Of a DNA stretch of 64,000 bases, positions 1 through 9,263 are shown piece after piece. Every line of letters begins with the position of its first letter. Positions within the stretch are counted from its first letter, which is position 1. The stretch spans positions 124,001 to 188,000 of the forward strand of contig JALOAI010000001.1 of the NCBI GenBank assembly GCA_023228945.1, written 5' to 3'. A model generated the notes under the pieces. It ran no database searches. It was given only the letters and a program-made list of their open reading frames with translations, and was not told the DNA's origin. A program made the position numbers and the translations under genes. Origin of the DNA: Pigmentiphaga sp. (GTDB lineage Bacteria; Pseudomonadota; Gammaproteobacteria; Burkholderiales; Burkholderiaceae_B).

Positions 1-677
1 AGAACATACAAACTGGGCGAATCGGGCGCCACGCCCAGCGCCTCGGCTTGCGGTCGCGGCAGCGGCCGGCAGGCGATGTCCTGGCGCACCTCGGCCACGC
101 GCTCGCCGCGTATGCCTTCGATGAGCTTGAAGACGGTGGCATGCGGTTTGCGGATGCCATCGCGGATGGCCTCGAAGGTGGCGGGCACCAGGGTTTCGGT
201 ATACGAGATGGGGGTTGATTGATCGCCCGGAAATCGCAAGGCGGTGATCTTGAGCCAGCGCTGGCCTTCGGCGTGGTGGACGATATCGGCGAGATCGCCG
301 GTGATGAGCACCCAGTCTTCGCTCAGAACCTGCAGCCGTGTTTCTTCGGCGTAATGCACCAGTTCGGTAAGGCCGGAGATGCTGGCGGTGTAGCGGCTGG
401 GCGCCAGGCGCGATTTGACGGTGGTGCCGATACCCGCGCGGCGGGTGATCAGGCCCATGTCTTCCAGCCGGCGGATCGCCTCGCGGGTGGTGTGGCGCGA
501 TACGCCGAAGCGCTGGCCGATCTCGCGCTCGGCCGGCAACAGGCTGCCCACGGGATAGCGCCCCGACTGGATGTCGCGGATCAAGGCCTCGGCCACCAGC
601 ATATAGCGCGGCACGCCGGCGCGCGCCCCGGCGCTGGCGTTTTCGGCGGAAGTCGGATCGACCGGAGTGTCTGGCAT
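1..677 (-). CDS. GntR-family transcriptional regulator with UTRA domain (3' end outside window)
   Basis: The protein has an N-terminal winged helix (about residues 22-90, with the motifs LLPAEREIGQRFGVSRHTTR and REAIRRLEDMGLI). A UTRA-type effector-binding domain (HutC/FarR subfamily) follows, with the typical SYTETLVPA and VRQDIACRPLP segments. The gene runs off the left edge, so its C-terminus is missing. It lies 79 bp after the glutamate-synthase-like gene on the same strand and may be co-transcribed with it. An in-frame upstream ATG at 716 would add 13 residues. Neither start has a clear ribosome site; I list the shorter one. The ligand is unknown; UTRA regulators usually sense small metabolites. 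Confidence 0.85.
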   Translation of the reverse strand, partial: MPDTPVDPTSAENASAGARAGVPRYMLVAEALIRDIQSGRYPVGSLLPAEREIGQRFGVSRHTTREAIRRLEDMGLITRRAGIGTTVKSRLAPSRYTASISGLTELVHYAEETRLQVLSEDWVLITGDLADIVHHAEGQRWLKITALRFPGDQSTPISYTETLVPATFEAIRDGIRKPHATVFKLIEGIRGERVAEVRQDIACRPLPRPQAEALGVAPDSPSLYV

Positions 678-756
678 GGGGGAGGGGGCGGACAAAGACC
701 GCAATAATGCCTTCATTGCCGTGGCGGGAGCAAGCCGGATGCCAGGTTTGGCCGCC

Positions 757-2415
757 TCAGGCCACGCCCTCCCATTCGCCGCCGCGCCCGGCCATGGCCA
801 CGTCCAGGGCTTCGGTGGGGGCGAAGGTCTCGGCCCTGGCCATCGGCCAGATCACCTGGAACACCTGTGGCAACTGGGCGTTGGGGTCGAGCAGGGCGCC
901 CGCGGGCAGCACGGGATACAGCGTGGACAGCAGACGGATTTCGCTGGCGGAAATCCGTCGCGCGATATGGTGGGGCTTGAGGGCACTGGGATGTTCGAGG
1001 CCCGCCACTTCCAGGAGCTCTTTGAAGGCGCGCAGGGTGTTTTGGTGAAAATGCGCCACGCGGGGAGCTTTGTCGGGCACCACCAGCGCGCGCTGGCGAT
1101 AAGGGTCTTGAGTGGCAACGCCGGTCGGGCAGCGGTCGGTATGGCAGCTTTGTGCCTGGATGCAGCCGACGGCGAACATGAAGCCGCGAGCGCTGTTGCA
1201 CCAGTCGGCGCCCATCGCGAAGGCGCGAGCCATATCGAAAGCCGAGGTGATCTTGCCGGCGGCGCCGATACGGATGCGGTTGCGCAAATTGGTGCCCACC
1301 AGGGTGTTGTGCACCAGCCAAAGGGCCTCGCGCAACGGCAACCCGACATGATCGACCAGTTCGAGCGGCGCCGCGCCGGTGCCGCCCTCGGCGCCGTCGA
1401 CGACGATGAAGTCCGGCGTGATGCCGGTGGCGAGCATGGCCTTGGTGATGGCGAACCATTCCCAGGGATGGCCGATGCACAGCTTGAAGCCCACCGGCTT
1501 GCCCTCGGCGAGCTCGCGCAGGCGGGCGATGAACTGCAGCATCTCCACCGGTGTCGAGAACGTGGCGTGGCGCGCCGGCGAGTTGCAGTCGAGGCCGACG
1601 GCCACGCCGCGGGCCTCGGCGATCTCGGGCGTGACCTTGGCGCCGGGCAGGATGCCGCCATGCCCCGGCTTGGCGCCTTGGGAAAGCTTGAGTTCGATCA
1701 TTTTGACTTGCGGCAGGGCGGCTTGCACCGCAAAGCGGTCGGGGTCGAAGTTGCCGTCGGCGTCGCGGCAGCCGAAATAGCCCGAACCGATGTTCCAGAT
1801 CAGGTCGCCGCCCGGTTCGCGGTGATAGCGGCTGATGCCGCCTTCGCCGGTGTCGTGGGCGAAGCCGCCCATCTTGGCGCCGGTATTGAGCGCCAGGATG
1901 GCATTGGCCGACAGCGCACCGAAGCTCATGGCCGAAATATTGAACACCGATAGCGAGACCGGCTGAGTGCATTCCGGCCCGCCGACCACGATGCGGAAGT
2001 CGCTGCCGGCGATGTGGGTGGGCATCATGGAATGATGGATCCATTCGTAGCCATCGCCGTACACGTTCTGCTGGGTGCCGAACGGCCTTTTGTCCAGCAC
2101 TTGTTTGGCGCGCTGGTACACCATGGCGCGCTGGATGCGCGAGAACGGCTGCGCTTCGCTGTCGGTCTCGAACAGATACTGGCGGAGCTCGGGCCGGAAG
2201 TACTCGAGCAAGTAGCGCAGGTTGCCGGTTACCGGGTAATTGCGCCGCACGGCGTGATGCGGCTGGATCAGGTCGTAGATGCCCAGGCAACTGAGCACCA
2301 GCGCCGGCAATGTGAACCACGCGGCGTGCGGATGCTCGGGCAGCAGGGCGAAGCCGAGGAGGGTGAGGAGAATACAGAGTCCAAAGACCGAGTAGCGCCC
2401 AACAAAAAGCAGCAT
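757..2415 (-). CDS. FMN-binding glutamate synthase family protein, membrane-anchored
   Basis: This is a stand-alone protein with the FMN-binding synthase domain of the large glutamate synthase subunit. It lacks the glutamine amidotransferase domain and no small subunit lies nearby. Two hydrophobic segments (about residues 9-26 and 32-48) suggest an N-terminal membrane hairpin. The domain shows HDTGEGGISRYH, GAKPGHGG and VDGAEGGTGAAP, and the three cysteines of the iron-sulfur motif in CIQAQSCHTDRCPTGVATQ. The start at 2415 begins right before the first hydrophobic segment; an in-frame start at 2502 would add a 29-residue non-hydrophobic extension. Proteins of this family are widespread but their reaction is not established, so glutamate synthesis is not assumed. 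Confidence 0.85.
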   Translation of the reverse strand: MLLFVGRYSVFGLCILLTLLGFALLPEHPHAAWFTLPALVLSCLGIYDLIQPHHAVRRNYPVTGNLRYLLEYFRPELRQYLFETDSEAQPFSRIQRAMVYQRAKQVLDKRPFGTQQNVYGDGYEWIHHSMMPTHIAGSDFRIVVGGPECTQPVSLSVFNISAMSFGALSANAILALNTGAKMGGFAHDTGEGGISRYHREPGGDLIWNIGSGYFGCRDADGNFDPDRFAVQAALPQVKMIELKLSQGAKPGHGGILPGAKVTPEIAEARGVAVGLDCNSPARHATFSTPVEMLQFIARLRELAEGKPVGFKLCIGHPWEWFAITKAMLATGITPDFIVVDGAEGGTGAAPLELVDHVGLPLREALWLVHNTLVGTNLRNRIRIGAAGKITSAFDMARAFAMGADWCNSARGFMFAVGCIQAQSCHTDRCPTGVATQDPYRQRALVVPDKAPRVAHFHQNTLRAFKELLEVAGLEHPSALKPHHIARRISASEIRLLSTLYPVLPAGALLDPNAQLPQVFQVIWPMARAETFAPTEALDVAMAGRGGEWEGVA

Positions 2416-2660
2416 GGCGGGAAAATCCGGTGTCGTGTCTGGAAGGAAGCCGAAGGGTGGCGAGTGCTCACCCGCGTCAGCAACCATAACAGACGGAGCC
2501 AACCCTTTGTGCCGTGCCGTTTCGGCTGGACAAAGCCGGGCTTGGCGTGCGCGGCGCGGATTGCGCTACAGTGCCGACAGGCGCCGGTATCGTGGCCGCC
2601 GTCCCTTCGCCATGTGCCGCCCCCCGGGCTGTGTGGCTGTCTTCTCAGGAGTTTTCCTTC

Positions 2661-3206
2661 ATGTCCCGTTCACTCGAATCCATCCCCGTTCAGCGCATCG
2701 ACGGTACGGAGGCCTCGCTGGCCGAACATTCCGGCAAGGTACGCCTGGTCGTCAATGTGGCGTCGCAATGCGGTCTTACGCCTCAGTACGAGGGCCTGCA
2801 GGCACTCTACGACGCCTACCGCGAACAGGGCTTTGAAGTCCTGGGCTTCCCCGCCAACGATTTCAAGGCCCAGGAGCCGGGCACGAACGAAGAAATCGCC
2901 CAGTTCTGCTCCGGCCGTTTCGGCGTCACCTTCCCGATGTTCGCCAAGATCTCGGTCAAGGGCGACACCCGCCACCCGCTGTACGATGCCCTGGTCGAAG
3001 CCCAGCCCCAAGCCACCCAGCAAGGCACCGGCCTGCGCGATCGGCTGGCGGCCAACGGCCTGACGCCCGAGAACCCCGCCGAGGTGCTCTGGAACTTCGA
3101 AAAATTCCTGGTCGATCGCGATGGCCAGGTGATCGGTCGCTTCGCCCCCGACATCGCGCCGCAGGATCCGCTGATCACCGCCGCCATCGAGCGGGCGCTG
3201 GCCTGA
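2661..3206 (+). CDS. Glutathione peroxidase family protein (Cys type)
   Basis: This 181-residue thiol peroxidase reduces hydroperoxides using glutathione or, more often in bacteria, thioredoxin. The active-site tetrad is visible: Cys37 (NVASQCG), Gln71 (KAQEPG), and Trp144-Asn145 (WNFEKFL). The GFPxN loop has alanine (GFPANDF) where many homologues carry a cysteine. A good ribosome site (AGGAG, 2647-2651) precedes the ATG. It is divergent from the glutamate-synthase-like gene, with about 245 bp between the two starts. Confidence 0.92.
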   Translation: MSRSLESIPVQRIDGTEASLAEHSGKVRLVVNVASQCGLTPQYEGLQALYDAYREQGFEVLGFPANDFKAQEPGTNEEIAQFCSGRFGVTFPMFAKISVKGDTRHPLYDALVEAQPQATQQGTGLRDRLAANGLTPENPAEVLWNFEKFLVDRDGQVIGRFAPDIAPQDPLITAAIERALA

Positions 3207-3326
3207 GCCGGCCCCGCCGACGGTCGGCAGCGGGCACGGAGCCGCGGTTTGCCGCCGCCTCACGGCAGAGCGGCGCAGGCCAGGGGTGGAGCCAAGGGCC
3301 GCGATCCGGGCGTCAGCGTCCGGACT

Positions 3327-3355
3327 CTTGCATTTGGCCACGGGCGTCTCCATGT
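3327..3355 (+). promoter_or_regulatory. Candidate sigma-32 (heat-shock) promoter
   Basis: CTTGCAT (3327-3333) and TCCATGT (3349-3355) are separated by 15 bp. They resemble the sigma-32 consensus CTTGAAA-N13-15-CCCATNT. The predicted transcript would start near 3362 and cover hsp20, then lon 14 bp downstream. Seen by eye only; it is supported by the heat-shock nature of the genes. Confidence 0.4.
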
Positions 3356-3402
3356 CCGGAAGTATCGATCATCGGCTTATAACGCCACGACACGAGGCAT
3401 TC

Positions 3403-3813
3403 ATGAAACGATCCGACGTTCGCGCCTGGATGTGGTCCGACGCGATTCAGACACTGGCCCGGGCCGAGCGCCTGCAGCGCCAGTTGTTCCAGCCCATGGC
3501 CGGCGGCCAGATGCGCTCCCCCAGTTGGGAGCCTCCCGTCGATGTCTTTGAAAGCGACGACGAGTTGCGAGTCCTGGCCGCGTTGCCGGGGGTCGACCCG
3601 GAACAGATCCAGGTCGTCATCGACCAGGGAGTGCTCATCATCGCCGGCGAGCGCAAACTGCGCCCCGCCTTGCAGGACGTCGTGATTCATCGCCTGGAGT
3701 TGCCGCAAGGCCGCTTCGAGCGGCGCCTGGGCCTGCCGCCAGGGCGCTACGACGTGCGGCCGCCAGCCATGGAAAACGGCTGCCTGGTCATCATCCTGCG
3801 CAAGATTGCCTGA
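3403..3813 (+). CDS. Hsp20/alpha-crystallin family small heat-shock protein
   Basis: This 136-residue small heat-shock protein would bind unfolding proteins without ATP. The alpha-crystallin domain spans about residues 43-130, starting at WEPPVDVFE and containing the LPGVDPEQIQV and VLIIAGERK strands. The usual A-x-x-x-N-G-V-L end motif appears as MENGCLVIILRK. The ATG at 3403 follows a GAGG ribosome site; longer in-frame starts upstream look non-coding. It is 14 bp upstream of lon and probably co-transcribed with it, pairing a holdase with an ATP-dependent protease. Confidence 0.9.
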   Translation: MKRSDVRAWMWSDAIQTLARAERLQRQLFQPMAGGQMRSPSWEPPVDVFESDDELRVLAALPGVDPEQIQVVIDQGVLIIAGERKLRPALQDVVIHRLELPQGRFERRLGLPPGRYDVRPPAMENGCLVIILRKIA

Positions 3814-3827
3814 CTGGGAGGATTTGT

Positions 3828-6266
3828 ATGTCATTGACGGATTTCCGCCATTTGTCGGCCGACGCCGTGGCCGACGCGCCTCCGACCGCCGTGGGCGACG
3901 AACCGGCCAAAGCCGGGCCGCCGGCCGACGAAAACACCCTGACCATCGTGCCGGTGCGGCAGTTCGTGCTGTTTCCCGGGGTGGTCATGCCCGTGGCGCT
4001 CAAAGACCCCACCGCCATCGCGGCGGCCCAGCATGCCGTGCGCCAGGGGCTGCCCATCGGGCTGGTGATGCAGCGCGGCGGTAGCGACGACGAGCCCTAC
4101 GCGCCGATCAATCTGCATCGCATGGGCGTGGTGGCCAACGTACTGCGCTACGTTACCGGGCCCGACGGCGAGCACCACCTCGTGTGCCAGGGCGAACAGC
4201 GCTTCCATATCGACTCCTACATCCAGGAGCGGCCGTTTCTGCAGGCGCGGGTCCAGCGTCATCCCGATCCCTCCGAAGCCGGGCCGGCCGACCTCGAGGC
4301 GCGCTTCATCCATTTGCAGGGCCAGGCGCTCGAGGCGCTGGGCCTGCTGCCCCAGGCCACGCCCGAGTTGATGACGGCGGTGCGCTCGATCAACACGCCG
4401 GCCGCGCTGGCCGACTTCATCGCGGCGTATTCCGATATGCCGCCCGATGGCAAGCAAGACGTGCTCGAAACCCTCGATCTGCCGCGCCGCATCCAGATGG
4501 TGTCCAGCTATCTGGCCGAGCGCATCGAGGTCCTGCGCCTGTCGCAAGAGATCGGCCGCCAGACCCGCGCCTCGCTCGATGAGCGGCAGCGCGAGGTCCT
4601 GCTGCGCGAGCAGCTGGCCACCATCCAGCGCCAGCTCGGCGAGGACGAAGGCGCCGGCAAGGCCCAGGAAATCGCCGAACTCACGGCGGCGATCGACGAA
4701 GCCGGCATGCCCGAAGAGGTGGAAAAGGCCGCGCGCAAAGAGCTGCGCCGGCTCGAGCGCATGCCCGAGGCGGCAGCCGAGTACGGCATGATCCGCACCT
4801 ATCTCGATTGGCTGATCGAACTGCCCTGGAAGCTGCCCGACGATCCCCCGGTCGACATCGCCAAGGCGCGCGAGGTGCTTGAGGCCGACCATCACGGCCT
4901 GGAGCGCATCAAAGAGCGCATCCTCGAATTCCTCGCGGTGCGCAAGCTCGCACCCGAGGGCAAGGCGCCCATCCTGTGCTTCGCCGGGCCTCCCGGCGTG
5001 GGCAAGACCTCGCTCGGCCAGTCGATCGCGCGCGCCATGCAGCGGCCCTTCGTCCGGGTCAGCCTGGGCGGCGTGCACGACGAAGCCGAAATCCGGGGCC
5101 ATCGCCGTACCTACATCGGTGCGCTGCCGGGCAACATCATCCAGGGCATCCGCAAGGCGGGCAGCCGGCAATGCGTGATGATGCTCGACGAGATCGACAA
5201 AATGGGCAGGGGCGTGCAGGGCGATCCCTCCGCGGCCATGCTCGAAGTGCTCGATCCCGAGCAGAACGGCACGTTCCGCGACAACTACCTGGGCGTGCCT
5301 TTCGATTTGTCGCGAGTGGTGTTCATCGCCACCGCCAATATGCTCGAGGGAATCCCGGGGCCGTTGCGCGACCGCATGGAAGTCATCACGTTGAGTGGCT
5401 ACACCGACGATGAAAAACTCGAGATCGCGCGCCGCTACTTGATACCCAAGGCGCTCGAGGCCAACGGACTGGCGCAAACCGGCGCCGGCTTCGACGACGC
5501 CGCGATCCGCGACGTGATCCGGCAATACACCCGCGAGGCGGGGGTACGCAATCTCGAGCGGGAGCTGGGCCGGGCCCTGCGCAAGGTCGCGGTGCGGGTG
5601 GCCGAAGGCCAGAATGCCGCCGCCACGATCTCCGCCGGGCAGATCCACGAACTGCTGGGCACGCCGCGCTTCGACGATGAAGTCGCCATGCGTACCAGTC
5701 TGCCCGGCGTGGCCACGGGCCTGGCCTGGACGCCGGTCGGCGGCGACATCCTCTTCATCGAGGCCGCGCTCACCCCGGGCAAGGGCAAACTGACCCTGAC
5801 GGGCCAGCTCGGCGACGTGATGCGGGAGAGCGTGCAGGCCGCCCTCAGCCTCGTCAAGAGCCGCAGCCAGGCCCTGGGGATTTCGCCCGAGAAGTTCGAC
5901 ACCTTCGACCTGCACGTGCACGTGCCGGCCGGCGCGACGCCCAAAGACGGGCCCAGCGCCGGCGTGGCCATGACCACCGCGCTGGTCTCCATTCTTACCG
6001 GCCGGCCGGTGCGCCCGGACACCGCCATGACCGGCGAGATCAGCCTGCGGGGCCTCGTGCTGCCGGTGGGCGGCATCAAAGAAAAGGTGGTGGCCGCCGC
6101 GCGCTCGGGCATCAGCCGCGTCATGCTGCCGGCCCGCAACCGCCGCGACTACGACGACATTCCCGCCGACGTGCGGGAACGATTGGAGTTTATCTGGCTC
6201 GATAACGTAGATCAGGCGCTGGCGGAAGCCCTCGTGCCTGCCGACGGAGGCGGCAACGTATCATAG
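3828..6266 (+). CDS. lon: Lon family ATP-dependent serine protease
   Basis: The 812-residue protein has an N-terminal substrate-recognition domain (about residues 38-230), a coiled-coil linker, and an AAA+ module with Walker A GPPGVGKT (about 387-394) and Walker B VMMLDEIDK (about 451). The C-terminal protease domain has catalytic Ser near 709 (DGPSAGVAM) and Lys near 751 (GGIKEK). It degrades misfolded and regulatory proteins in the cytoplasm. The GGGAGG ribosome site is strong. Pairing with Hsp20, rather than with clpX/clpP, suggests a second stress-specific Lon paralogue, but the rest of the genome is not visible. Confidence 0.95.
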   Translation: MSLTDFRHLSADAVADAPPTAVGDEPAKAGPPADENTLTIVPVRQFVLFPGVVMPVALKDPTAIAAAQHAVRQGLPIGLVMQRGGSDDEPYAPINLHRMGVVANVLRYVTGPDGEHHLVCQGEQRFHIDSYIQERPFLQARVQRHPDPSEAGPADLEARFIHLQGQALEALGLLPQATPELMTAVRSINTPAALADFIAAYSDMPPDGKQDVLETLDLPRRIQMVSSYLAERIEVLRLSQEIGRQTRASLDERQREVLLREQLATIQRQLGEDEGAGKAQEIAELTAAIDEAGMPEEVEKAARKELRRLERMPEAAAEYGMIRTYLDWLIELPWKLPDDPPVDIAKAREVLEADHHGLERIKERILEFLAVRKLAPEGKAPILCFAGPPGVGKTSLGQSIARAMQRPFVRVSLGGVHDEAEIRGHRRTYIGALPGNIIQGIRKAGSRQCVMMLDEIDKMGRGVQGDPSAAMLEVLDPEQNGTFRDNYLGVPFDLSRVVFIATANMLEGIPGPLRDRMEVITLSGYTDDEKLEIARRYLIPKALEANGLAQTGAGFDDAAIRDVIRQYTREAGVRNLERELGRALRKVAVRVAEGQNAAATISAGQIHELLGTPRFDDEVAMRTSLPGVATGLAWTPVGGDILFIEAALTPGKGKLTLTGQLGDVMRESVQAALSLVKSRSQALGISPEKFDTFDLHVHVPAGATPKDGPSAGVAMTTALVSILTGRPVRPDTAMTGEISLRGLVLPVGGIKEKVVAAARSGISRVMLPARNRRDYDDIPADVRERLEFIWLDNVDQALAEALVPADGGGNVS

Positions 6267-6293
6267 GGAATTCAAGGCTTGGAACCACAATCG

Positions 6294-7619
6294 ATGCATG
6301 ACCACCAGCCCAAGCGCGGCTTGCGCTACCCCGCGGCCCCTCGGCCGCGGGGCCCATGGCATAAGGCGCTGTCGGCGGTCGCCGTTCTCGGCGTGGCGCT
6401 TGCCGTGGCATGGCCCGCGGCGGCGTCCGCCGAAACCGGCGACGCTGCCTTGCAGGCCTGCCTCGACCGGCTGCGCCCCATGGCGGGCCGCCACGGTCTG
6501 ACGGCGGCCGAATTCGATACCTACACACGCGATGCCAAGCTGCTCGAAGCCACCGTCCAGGCGGCGCGCAGCCAGCCCGAACAGCGCATCACCTGGTGGG
6601 ATTACCTCGCCAGGGTGGTCGACCAGGAAAGAGTCGACGACGGCAAGGCTTTATTGGCCGCCGAACGCGATCCTCTCGATCGGATCGCTTATCGCTTTGA
6701 AGTCGACCCCGAAGTCGTCGTTGCCATTTTCGGCGTCGAAACCAACTACGGTCGTTTGCTGGGGTCCACTCCGGTCCTCGATGCTTGGCTGACGCGCGCC
6801 TGCGTTGAGCGCCGGCCGCTCTGGGAAAGCAATGCCTTCGCCTCGATTCGGCTGCTGCGAGATGGCATCGTGGAGCCCGAGGAGTTCGCCGGCTCCTGGA
6901 GCGGGGCGTTCGGCATGACTCAGTTCATTCCCACGTCTTTCTACGAGCTGGCCGTGGATGGAGATGGCGATGGCAGGATCGATCTCTACGAGTCCTTGCC
7001 CGATGCGCTGGCTTCGGCCGCCAACCATCTGCGGCAGCGAGGGGCGCGCTGGCAGCGCGGCCTGCCCGCCGTGATCGAAGTCCAACTGCCCGATCGTGAG
7101 CGGGCGCGCTTGCCCAGCGAACACTCGCGCGAAATCTTCGAGCAGTCGCGCAATCTGCCGCTCACCCAGTGGCGCCTGCGCGGCGTGCGAGGCGTGCCGG
7201 GCGGCCCACAGCTGGATGCGTTGCCCAACGATACCCGGGCCGCGATCTTCGCGCCGACGGGCGGGCAGGGCCCCATTTTTCTCGTCACGCGCAACTTCGA
7301 TGCCCTGCTGCAGTACAACCGCTCGACACGTTATGCCCTGGCGGTGGGGATGCTGGCCAATCAACTGGCCGGAGGTCCGGGGATCCAGGGCGAGTGGCCC
7401 ACGGAAGACCCCGGTCTGTCGCGCGCCGAAGTCCGCGAATTGCAACGTTTGCTGATCGCCGCGGGCCACGACATCGGCGCCGCCGACGGCATCCCGGGCG
7501 CCCGCACACGAGAGGCGCTGGCCAGCCAGCTCGGCGTCTCCCGCGACGCCCGGATCGGCCGCCGCGCGCTCGATGCCCTGAGGGCGACGGTAAGCCTGCC
7601 CGAAGGCGAGGGGCCGTGA
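6294..7619 (+). CDS. Lytic murein transglycosylase, MltB family, with C-terminal peptidoglycan-binding domain
   Basis: A periplasmic enzyme that cleaves the MurNAc-GlcNAc glycosidic bond, forming anhydro-muropeptides. An N-terminal signal sequence (about residues 28-46, rich in Ala/Val, ending AAASA) leads to the SLT-type domain. The catalytic Glu is near residue 147 in IFGVETNYGR, followed by GAFGMTQFIPTSF. A C-terminal PG_binding_1 module (about 375-430) contains RELQRLLIAAGHDIG and DGIPGARTREAL. A TTG at 6279 is an alternative start. The gene overlaps the next one by 4 bp, indicating translational coupling. Confidence 0.9.
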   Translation: MHDHQPKRGLRYPAAPRPRGPWHKALSAVAVLGVALAVAWPAAASAETGDAALQACLDRLRPMAGRHGLTAAEFDTYTRDAKLLEATVQAARSQPEQRITWWDYLARVVDQERVDDGKALLAAERDPLDRIAYRFEVDPEVVVAIFGVETNYGRLLGSTPVLDAWLTRACVERRPLWESNAFASIRLLRDGIVEPEEFAGSWSGAFGMTQFIPTSFYELAVDGDGDGRIDLYESLPDALASAANHLRQRGARWQRGLPAVIEVQLPDRERARLPSEHSREIFEQSRNLPLTQWRLRGVRGVPGGPQLDALPNDTRAAIFAPTGGQGPIFLVTRNFDALLQYNRSTRYALAVGMLANQLAGGPGIQGEWPTEDPGLSRAEVRELQRLLIAAGHDIGAADGIPGARTREALASQLGVSRDARIGRRALDALRATVSLPEGEGP

Positions 7620-9214
7620 ACGATCCCGCGCCACCGGGAGGGCACGAGCCTTCCAGCGGAGATGAACCCGGCTCGCAGCGTGACGGCGCTCTGGCCCTCA
7701 CTCCCGCGCGCCTGGCTGCAAGGGGTACGCCCTCCCGCGTCGACGCCGCGGCACTGCTGCGCTGCGGGCAGATGGCCCGCGCCGACGCCCTGGCCATCGC
7801 GGCGGGCACGGCGGGCCCACGCTTGATGGCTGTGGCCGGCGAAGCCGTTGCCGACGCCGTGTGTCGGCATTTCGCGCGCCGGCCCGTGACCGTGCTTTGT
7901 GGGCCGGGCAACAACGGCGGCGATGGCTTTGTGGCGGCACGCCGCCTGGCCGAGCGGGGTTGGCCGGTCCGCCTGGCACTGCGCGGCGAGCGCCGCGCGC
8001 TGAGCGGGGATGCCGCCTACCATGCCCGGCAATGGGCCGCCCCCTGCCTGCCCTGGGACAGCGAGGCGGTGGCGGGCGCTGGCGTGGTGATCGACGCCGT
8101 GTTCGGTGCCGGCCTCAGCCGCGATCTCCCGCCCGACGTCACCGCACTGCTCCAAGCGGCCCGCACACAAGGTGCCGCCGTTGTCGCCATCGACGTACCC
8201 AGCGGCCTGGATGGCGATGGCGGCAGGCTGCGGGGCGACGTGGTGCCGGCCGACCTTACCGTGACCTTCTTCCGCCTCAAGCCCGGCCACCTCTTGCTGC
8301 CCGGGCGTGATTGCTGCGGGCGGCTCGAACTCGCCCAGATCGGCATACCCGAGGGTGTGCTCCGTTCGCTCGACGTCGACACCTGGCATAACGTGCCGGC
8401 ACTGTGGCGGCAAGCCTTGCCCCGTGCGGCAGCGCACGGCCACAAATACGATCGTGGCCATGTCTTGGCGCTGGGCGGCGCGCGCATGACGGGCGCCGCC
8501 CGGCTGGCGGCGGCCGCGGCCCAGCGCGCGGGTGCCGGCCTGGTCACGATAGCCGCGCCAACGCCGGTCTGGCCGGTGTATGCCGCCGCCCTGTGCAGCA
8601 TCATGGTCGAGCCTTGCGCCACGCCAGAGACTGGCGCCGAGGCTTCGGAATGGCCGGCGCTGCTGGCCGATGCCCGGCGCAACGCGGTACTGCTGGGCCC
8701 CGGCCTGGGCCGCCACCCCAGCCAGCGCAACCATGTACTGACGGCCTTCGACGGCCGCCGCCGCGTAGTGCTCGATGCCGACGCGCTCTCGGTCTTTGCC
8801 GACGCGCCGCAACGCTTGTTTTCCGGGATCCGGGGCGATTGCGTGCTCACCCCGCACGAGGGGGAGTTCGTACGCTTGTTCGGTGCCGCTAAAGATGATA
8901 AACCCAGCCGCGCCAGGCGGGCGGCCCGGGCCAGTGGCGCCGTGGTGGTGCTCAAGGGTTCCGATACCGTGATCGCCGCGCCCGACGGCCGGGTCGCGAT
9001 CAACGACAATGCGCCGCCAACCTTGGCCACCGGCGGCACCGGCGATGTGCTGGCCGGCCTGGTGGCGGGGCTGCTGGCCCAGGGGATGCCCGTGTTCGAA
9101 GCGGCGGCGGCGGCGGTCTGGCTGCATGGGCGCGCCGCGCAGCGGGTGGGGCCGGGCCTGATTCCCGAAGACCTGCTGTCCAGCCTCCCGGGTGTTTGGG
9201 CCGAGCTGGCCTGA
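7616..9214 (+). CDS. nnr: Bifunctional NAD(P)H-hydrate epimerase / ADP-dependent dehydratase
   Basis: Repairs damaged hydrated NAD(P)H. The N-terminal epimerase (YjeF_N, about residues 40-235) shows LCGPGNNGGDGFVAARRL and IDVPSGLDG. The C-terminal dehydratase (YjeF_C, about 245-525) shows GPGLGRHPSQ, LTPHEGEF and ATGGTGDVLAGLVAGLL. Length (532 residues) fits the family. The start is the GTG at 7616, which shares GTGA with the stop of the transglycosylase gene and has a GAGG site just upstream. Longer open frame upstream of 7616 lies inside the transglycosylase gene and is not coding. Confidence 0.92.
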   Translation: MNDPAPPGGHEPSSGDEPGSQRDGALALTPARLAARGTPSRVDAAALLRCGQMARADALAIAAGTAGPRLMAVAGEAVADAVCRHFARRPVTVLCGPGNNGGDGFVAARRLAERGWPVRLALRGERRALSGDAAYHARQWAAPCLPWDSEAVAGAGVVIDAVFGAGLSRDLPPDVTALLQAARTQGAAVVAIDVPSGLDGDGGRLRGDVVPADLTVTFFRLKPGHLLLPGRDCCGRLELAQIGIPEGVLRSLDVDTWHNVPALWRQALPRAAAHGHKYDRGHVLALGGARMTGAARLAAAAAQRAGAGLVTIAAPTPVWPVYAAALCSIMVEPCATPETGAEASEWPALLADARRNAVLLGPGLGRHPSQRNHVLTAFDGRRRVVLDADALSVFADAPQRLFSGIRGDCVLTPHEGEFVRLFGAAKDDKPSRARRAARASGAVVVLKGSDTVIAAPDGRVAINDNAPPTLATGGTGDVLAGLVAGLLAQGMPVFEAAAAAVWLHGRAAQRVGPGLIPEDLLSSLPGVWAELA

Positions 9215-9219
9215 CAAGC

Positions 9220-9229
9220 TGTATACAAT
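9220..9229. promoter_or_regulatory. Candidate VanR-type operator upstream of the GntR gene
   Basis: TGTATACAAT at 9220-9229 contains the perfect palindrome TGTATACA. The same 10 bases recur at 10326-10335 in front of vanA. The site is 35 bp upstream of the regulator start, so autoregulation is likely. This is inference from the repeated sequence; GntR/FadR-type repressors bind short palindromes of this kind. Confidence 0.5.
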
Positions 9230-9263
9230 AGGACTTGTCAGTTCCCCCTATCGAGGTCTGGTC

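Noticed and set aside
3207..3245. Imperfect inverted repeats after the glutathione peroxidase gene
   Set aside because: The stems are only 4-6 bp with mismatches and no T tract, so a terminator call would be weak.
3831..5921. A 696-codon open frame antisense to lon
   Set aside because: High GC leaves long mirror frames open. The lon frame has all family motifs; the antisense one has no recognisable domain.
7169..7615. N-terminal extension of the nnr frame into the transglycosylase gene
   Set aside because: The sequence there is out-of-frame transglycosylase. The GTG at 7616 with coupled GTGA is a better start.
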